Assembly (NCBI GenBank): GCA_019307545.1
Contig: JAFDJI010000089.1
Span: forward strand, 1 to 10,049
DNA length: 10,049 nt
Reading direction: 5' to 3'
Source of the DNA: Deltaproteobacteria bacterium
GTDB lineage: Bacteria > Myxococcota_A > UBA796 > GCA-2862545
The position numbers were made by a program, and so were the translations under genes. Shown here in pieces: positions 6,510 to 10,049 of this stretch. The notes beneath the pieces are model-generated. The model searched no databases and was not told the origin of the DNA. It was given only the letters and a program-made list of their open reading frames with translations. The stretch's first letter is position 1. Each line of letters opens with the position of its first letter.

Positions 6510-7417
6510 GCGCCCACCTTTTTCTCGGCGGTGAGCTGCAGGAATGCCTCTTCCAGGCCGCGCCGCGACCCGAGCTCCAGCAGCCCCCAATCCACTGCCA
6601 CCCGGGCCACGTCCTCGCGCACGTCGGAGCCGGCCTCGACCTGGAACACGTCGCGCTCGGGGCGCTCCACGGTGCCGACCCCCTGAATGGCTCGGAGCTT
6701 CTCGACCCCGTCCTCCGGGGGCCGCGCCACGCGGATGCGAATGGAGCGACCTCCTCCCTGGAGGTTCGTCACTTCGTCCTGGGCGACGATCTGGCCTTGG
6801 TGGATGATGACCACCCGCTTGCAGATCGCCTCCACCTCGGGGAGTACGTGGGTGGAGAGGACCACGGTGACGTCCCCCGCGGACAATTCCCTCACCAACT
6901 CCCGGATCTCCACCCGTTGCGCCGGGTCGAGGCCAGAGGCCGGCTCGTCGAGGATCAACACCTTGGGGGAGTGCACCAGGGCCTGCGCGAGTCCGACCCG
7001 CTGGCGAAAACCCTTGGACAGGTGACCGATGAGGCGGTGGGAGACCGTCGCCAGCGCGACCCGATCGATGACGTCCTCCACCGCGCGCCGCGGGTTCTCT
7101 GCGTGCTTCACGCGGGCGCAGAAGCGGAGGTAGGACCGCACCGTCATGTCCGCGTACAGGGGCGGCGTCTCGGGCAGATAGCCCACCATCTGCTTCACGG
7201 TGCGGGGATCGCGGTACACGTCGACGCCGCCGATGAGCGCGTTGCCCTTGGTAGCTCCGAGGGCCCCCGCCAGGATCCTCATGGTGGTGGTCTTCCCCGC
7301 CCCGTTCGGGCCGAGGAAACCTACGATCTCCCCCATCTCCACAGAGAAATGGAGGTTCTCGATGGCGGGGGTCGCGCCGTAGATCTTGGTGAGGTTCTGG
7401 ACCTGGATCATGCTCAT
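6506..7417 (-). CDS. ABC transporter ATP-binding protein (GldA-like)
   Basis: This 303-residue ATPase carries every nucleotide-binding motif: Walker A GPNGAGKTT (36-44), a Q-loop region in which the usual Gln is replaced in GYLPETPPLY, the signature LSKGFRQRVGLAQALV, Walker B VLILDEPASGLDP and the H-loop STH. The E-T-P-P-L-Y phrase is typical of the CcmA/GldA-type branch, where PE replaces QE. About 75 C-terminal residues form the small extra domain common in ATPases paired with ABC-2 permeases. It energises the permease encoded next. Starts at 7417 (MSMI) and 7411 (MI) are both possible; neither has a clear Shine-Dalgarno. The kinase gene ends 58 nt upstream, so cotranscription with it is possible but not shown. 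Confidence 0.95.
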   Translation of the reverse strand: MSMIQVQNLTKIYGATPAIENLHFSVEMGEIVGFLGPNGAGKTTTMRILAGALGATKGNALIGGVDVYRDPRTVKQMVGYLPETPPLYADMTVRSYLRFCARVKHAENPRRAVEDVIDRVALATVSHRLIGHLSKGFRQRVGLAQALVHSPKVLILDEPASGLDPAQRVEIRELVRELSAGDVTVVLSTHVLPEVEAICKRVVIIHQGQIVAQDEVTNLQGGGRSIRIRVARPPEDGVEKLRAIQGVGTVERPERDVFQVEAGSDVREDVARVAVDWGLLELGSRRGLEEAFLQLTAEKKVGA

Positions 7418-7475
7418 GGTCGCAAACCGTATTCATCCGGCTGCGGACGGCAACCCCCCATTGGACGATCGGCTG
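7418..7475. other. Short gap between kinase and ABC genes with small hairpin
   Basis: These 58 nt hold no gene. CGGCT-GTC-AGCCG (7470-7482) straddles the kinase stop codon and can form a 5-bp stem, but no T tract follows on the minus strand, so it does not look like a terminator. I saw no good promoter for the ABC operon here. Confidence 0.3.
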
Positions 7476-8936
7476 TCAGCCGCCCTTCTCCCCGTCCATC
7501 GATCCACCCTCCTCCTTCCGAGGTCCCGCGGCCTGGATGCAGGGCTGCGCGAGGCCGTCGTCCACCGACAGCGACCCGACACCGTTCTCCACCACGTACC
7601 GAACCGCGATCCCCTCTGCGGCCTGGAAGGTGCAGTTCAACACGCTGCCGTTGTCGAAGTAGATCTCCATCAGCGTGGTGCCGGGGTAGGTCAGGACGTG
7701 CCCCGGCGTGGGGAGAAACTGCCCCCCCACCTGGGCCTGGCCGTCCGATGGGAGCCACACCTTCACCCGGACCTTGCCGCTGTCCGAGACCTCGTAGGCT
7801 GCTGGTGTCGCGTCCTGTTGGTTGACCACCTTGTAGGTGGCCAGCGCGCCGAGGACCGCCACCACCAGGGCCAGCAACCCGACGAACGCATAGGGCGTCC
7901 AGGCGAGGGCGGCGGTGGCGCCGGTGGCGCCCGTCACCGTGAGGTGCCCGGTAACCTCGCGGAGGAAGTCGTCCTCACTGTTCCGCTGCACGGCATCTTC
8001 GGGGGTGATGCGAGGGCGGGACTCGTAGATGGGTATGACGGTGGTGCGCGCGAACTCCTCCAAGCTCACCCGGTAGCGGCTGTCGATGGCATAGAGGCAT
8101 TGCTCCAGTTGGCGGGCGGCCTCGAGGGCTGTGGGGCGGTAGTCCCGGTCGTAGGCGCACATCCTGCGGAGGAGGTCGCGGAGGTCCTCCATGGCCGTGT
8201 CGTGCATCCCCTCGATGCGGATGTACCGAAGCTGCCGGTTCATCGCCTGCTCGTGGGTCACCGGGTTGATGGAGAGGCTCATGGTGCGCCCGGTGAGCAG
8301 CTCGAACAGGGACATCCCGGCCGAGTACACGTCGACCGCGGGGCTGTCCGAGACGCCGTCCAGGCGCTCGGGGGCCATGTAGGGCCGTGACCCCATGACC
8401 ACCGACTCGGTGTGGGCCTCGCGTCCATCGAACTCGCCCTTTGCGATCCCGAAGTCACAGACCTTCACTTCGCCGTGGATCGACAAGATGACGTTGGAGG
8501 GCTTGATGTCGCGGTGAATGACCCGAAGGGGTCGGCCGTCGTCGCCGGCGGTCTCGTTGTAGGCCACGTGCAGCGCGAGGCTGGTTTGGCGGATGATCTC
8601 GATGCCCACCGAGCCGGGGAGCCCCTCCTTGAACCGCATCAGGAGTTGGTCGGGAGAGACGCCCTGGACGTGCTCCATGACGACCACGGGCCGGCCCCCC
8701 ACGTCCATGAGGCGCTCCACCCGCACGATGTTCGGGTGGCTGATGCGAGACAGCAGCCGTGCCTCGTCCCGGGTGCGGTTGAGGATCTTCTGGTTTCGAG
8801 CGTAGGTCCCCTTCAGGATCTTGAGCGCGACCTTTCGTCGGAGGGGGTCTCCGGTCACCCGAGCCACGCACACCGTTCCGAAGGAACCCTCTCCGAGGAT
8901 TTCGATAATCTCGAATGGACCGGCAGCCCGATTCAA
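7476..8936 (-). CDS. Membrane-anchored Hanks-type Ser/Thr protein kinase
   Basis: This 486-residue kinase has an intact catalytic domain at about 8-285: glycine loop GEGSFG (15-20), VALK lysine K39, helix-C glutamate E58, HRDIKPSN (141-148), DFG (161-163), APE (188-190) and the late arginine R267 in RPTA. It is an RD kinase, so it probably needs activation-loop phosphorylation. A linker (286-345) leads to one membrane helix (348-368). The last 118 residues are extracytoplasmic, beta-rich, with just two cysteines (C435, C466) that could form a disulfide; they match no PASTA or other sensor domain I recognise. The start is TTG at 8936: AGGAG lies 5 nt upstream and the reading begins right at the kinase fold, while the next ATG (residue 78) would remove the ATP site. 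It sits between a START-like exported protein and a Gld-type ABC operon on the same strand. Confidence 0.93.
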   Translation of the reverse strand: MNRAAGPFEIIEILGEGSFGTVCVARVTGDPLRRKVALKILKGTYARNQKILNRTRDEARLLSRISHPNIVRVERLMDVGGRPVVVMEHVQGVSPDQLLMRFKEGLPGSVGIEIIRQTSLALHVAYNETAGDDGRPLRVIHRDIKPSNVILSIHGEVKVCDFGIAKGEFDGREAHTESVVMGSRPYMAPERLDGVSDSPAVDVYSAGMSLFELLTGRTMSLSINPVTHEQAMNRQLRYIRIEGMHDTAMEDLRDLLRRMCAYDRDYRPTALEAARQLEQCLYAIDSRYRVSLEEFARTTVIPIYESRPRITPEDAVQRNSEDDFLREVTGHLTVTGATGATAALAWTPYAFVGLLALVVAVLGALATYKVVNQQDATPAAYEVSDSGKVRVKVWLPSDGQAQVGGQFLPTPGHVLTYPGTTLMEIYFDNGSVLNCTFQAAEGIAVRYVVENGVGSLSVDDGLAQPCIQAAGPRKEEGGSMDGEKGG

Positions 8937-8946
8937 CCGAACTCCT
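8937..8946 (-). promoter_or_regulatory. Shine-Dalgarno deciding a TTG start (kinase)
   Basis: On the minus strand AGGAG (complement of CTCCT at 8942-8946) is followed by 5 nt and then TTG at 8936. This strong site fixes the start of the kinase at a non-ATG codon. Confidence 0.65.
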
Positions 8947-8980
8947 ACAGCGGGACGATACTACACGCTCCGAGTGACCC

Positions 8981-9589
8981 TCAGGTCTGTTCGGCGCGCT
9001 CCCGAATCCCCTTCAGCTGATCTTTGAGGGACCCGGATACCAGCCAACGCTTGAGCCATGATGGCACGGAGGTGCCCGCCTCCGCGGCGCTCCGATACAC
9101 CAACCGGCTCCCCGTCCCGTTTTCGTAGACCTGGTAGGAGCCTGCGGCGGATTTCACGTCGTTCTCCTGCTCGGCGTCGAGCCGGTAGGTGCACCAGCCC
9201 AGGTCGCGGTCGACCTCGTACCAGGTGTGGAAGACGATCTTCTTGCCCACCACCCGTATCTCCCATTGGACCCCCAACTCCTCTGGGATCGCGGTGGGTT
9301 CGTGGTGGTAGACCGACGCGGACTTGATGGACCCGACCTCGTCGACCCGGGCAGTGACGTCCATCACGCTGTCGATGACCTTCCGCGGCGGTGCGGCGAC
9401 GTCCAGAATCGCCACGGTGTTGGCGCCCTCTTCGGTGTCCTCCACACGGAGGACGATGTCGCGAGCGAGCAGGTCCTCCTCCTCCTCGGGGCTTACCTCG
9501 ACGGCGGGCGGGGGATCCGGGAAGGCCGCGCGTGCGGGCGAGAGGGGCATCGCGAGGAGCATGGAGATTGCGACGAAGAGCCTTCGCAA
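8981..9589 (-). CDS. Exported START/SRPBCC-like lipid-binding protein
   Basis: This 202-residue protein begins with a clear Sec signal peptide: RR at 2-3, a hydrophobic core LFVAISMLLAM, and SPARA-A at 17-22 as the likely signal peptidase I site. After an acidic linker with EEEE (35-38), the remaining 150 residues resemble a START/polyketide-cyclase-like fold: the DVAAPPRKVIDSVMDV strand-helix, a KSASVYHHEP strand, the antiparallel QWEIRVVGKKIVFHTWYEVD and a long C-terminal helix LKDQLKGIRERAE. Such folds bind hydrophobic ligands; the ligand here is unknown. I chose TTG at 9589 because GGAG (complement of 9596-9599) is 6 nt upstream and the signal peptide then has normal proportions. The ATG at 9655 would add 22 residues ahead of it. 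The kinase gene starts 44 nt after this stop. No lipobox is present, so the protein is probably soluble in the periplasm. Confidence 0.82.
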   Translation of the reverse strand: MRRLFVAISMLLAMPLSPARAAFPDPPPAVEVSPEEEEDLLARDIVLRVEDTEEGANTVAILDVAAPPRKVIDSVMDVTARVDEVGSIKSASVYHHEPTAIPEELGVQWEIRVVGKKIVFHTWYEVDRDLGWCTYRLDAEQENDVKSAAGSYQVYENGTGSRLVYRSAAEAGTSVPSWLKRWLVSGSLKDQLKGIRERAEQT

Positions 9590-9783
9590 CGGGTACTCCA
9601 AGAGCGGGGCCAGGGGGTGGGTAGGGGTGACTCGTGGCAGCAGGGCACTGTACACGGCGGACGAGGTGGCTTCTACCAGCGATCGGTCATCCTTGTCGAA
9701 GGGGGCACGCGCACTTTCCAGATAGGAGGGTAGGTTCCGCGAACAGGGAAGCGCCCGGAGGCGAAGCGGAGTATCCCTGGGGC
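9590..9783. other. Divergent intergenic region
   Basis: These 194 nt separate the minus-strand START-like gene from the plus-strand membrane protein gene and should hold promoters for both. I found only weak candidates, such as TTGTCG (9693-9698) on the plus strand without a matching -10. GTTC-CGC-GAAC (9734-9744) is a short dyad. If the START-like gene begins at 9655 instead, the region shrinks to 128 nt. Confidence 0.35.
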
Positions 9784-10049
9784 ATGTCGCTCCTCAAGGC
9801 CACATGGGCGTTGTACAAGGAAAGTGCCGTCGACGCCTTCAAGGGTCTCGGACGCAGCATGTTCGCCGTGTTGGCGCTCGCGCTCGCCTTCGTGGTGCTC
9901 GCGGTGGTGGCCACGCTGGTGGGGGGCTTCGGAATTGCGGGCGGCTTCATCCGGTTCCTGGTGGAGGCGGTCGTCATCGGCTGGTACCTGTCCCTTGTGG
10001 AGGTGGGCGTGGTCGGCCGTCGCCCGGTGACCTTCGCCGACTTGCGCCA
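9784..10049 (+). CDS. Integral membrane protein, cut by window end
   Basis: ATG at 9784 opens a frame that runs to the window edge without a stop (88 codons). It begins MSLLKATWALYKESAVDAF, a short amphipathic cytoplasmic start. Two hydrophobic segments follow: about 26-48 (MFAVLALALAFVVLAVVATLVGG) and 52-76, joined by a short Gly-rich turn. VGRRPVTFADLR then follows, a positively charged stretch likely on the cytoplasmic side. The family is not recognised; more membrane segments probably lie beyond the edge. Codon third positions are strongly G/C, as in the neighbours, which supports real coding over the overlapping frames. The best ribosome site is GGAG at 9768-9771, 12 nt upstream and rather far. 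It is divergent from the START-like gene. Confidence 0.75.
   Translation, partial: MSLLKATWALYKESAVDAFKGLGRSMFAVLALALAFVVLAVVATLVGGFGIAGGFIRFLVEAVVIGWYLSLVEVGVVGRRPVTFADLR

Noticed and set aside
6510..7436. An upstream extension of the permease frame over the ATPase gene.
   Set aside because: The extension is an Arg/Pro/Gly-rich shadow of the ATPase. The ATGA overlap and ribosome site place the permease start at 6509.
7470..7482. A small hairpin at the kinase stop codon as a terminator.
   Set aside because: The stem has five pairs and no T-run on the minus strand, so I do not call it a terminator.
7911..7937. Short GGTGGCGCC direct repeats inside the kinase gene.
   Set aside because: They encode an Ala/Gly/Thr-rich linker next to the membrane helix (TGATGAT) and are explained by codon bias in a low-complexity linker.

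Overview
The window is GC-rich (roughly two thirds G+C by eye), densely packed and fully bacterial. A Hanks-type Ser/Thr kinase with a transmembrane tail, a Gld-like ABC transporter, a lone SCP2 domain protein, an exported START-like protein and TTG starts together suggest a Myxococcota/Deltaproteobacteria-type genome. That placement is inference: no rRNA or other phylogenetic marker is present. No mobile element, CRISPR array, tRNA or rRNA was seen.

Layout. Left half, plus strand: a ComF-family phosphoribosyltransferase (3-623); a 60-residue acidic helical protein (815-997) behind a perfect 18-bp dyad; an unrecognised 493-residue single-pass membrane protein (1155-2636) with an H-x3-C-x2-C motif like the zinc-binding anti-sigma fold, after a stretch that faintly resembles a sigma-70 region 4 helix-turn-helix; a TrpH/YciV-type PHP phosphoesterase (2717-3550) behind a promoter-like TTGACT-N17-TAGGCT; and a 105-residue SCP2-like lipid-binding protein (3649-3966). 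A short region of tandem heptamers and inverted repeats (3962-4034) separates these from the minus-strand genes.

Right half, minus strand, in transcription order: an exported START/SRPBCC-type protein (9589-8981, TTG start), a Ser/Thr kinase with an extracytoplasmic C-terminal domain (8936-7476, TTG start), an ABC ATPase (7417-6506), an ABC-2 permease (6509-5760) and a GldG-like auxiliary membrane protein (5752-4037). The three ABC genes are tightly coupled (a 4-nt overlap, then a 7-nt gap) and form one transporter. The START and kinase genes lie 44 and 58 nt apart from their downstream neighbours and may belong to the same transcription unit. At the right edge a divergent plus-strand gene for an integral membrane protein (9784 onward) is cut by the window end.

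How they may work together: the minus-strand cluster reads as an envelope module in which an extracytoplasmic domain on the kinase could sense a periplasmic or lipid state and a Gld-like ABC complex acts at the membrane. Two putative hydrophobic-ligand binding proteins (SCP2 and START) lie either side. The shared pathway is inference. The least explained gene is 1155-2636, whose sigma-like/anti-sigma-like N-terminus joined to a periplasmic domain is the best candidate for something undescribed.
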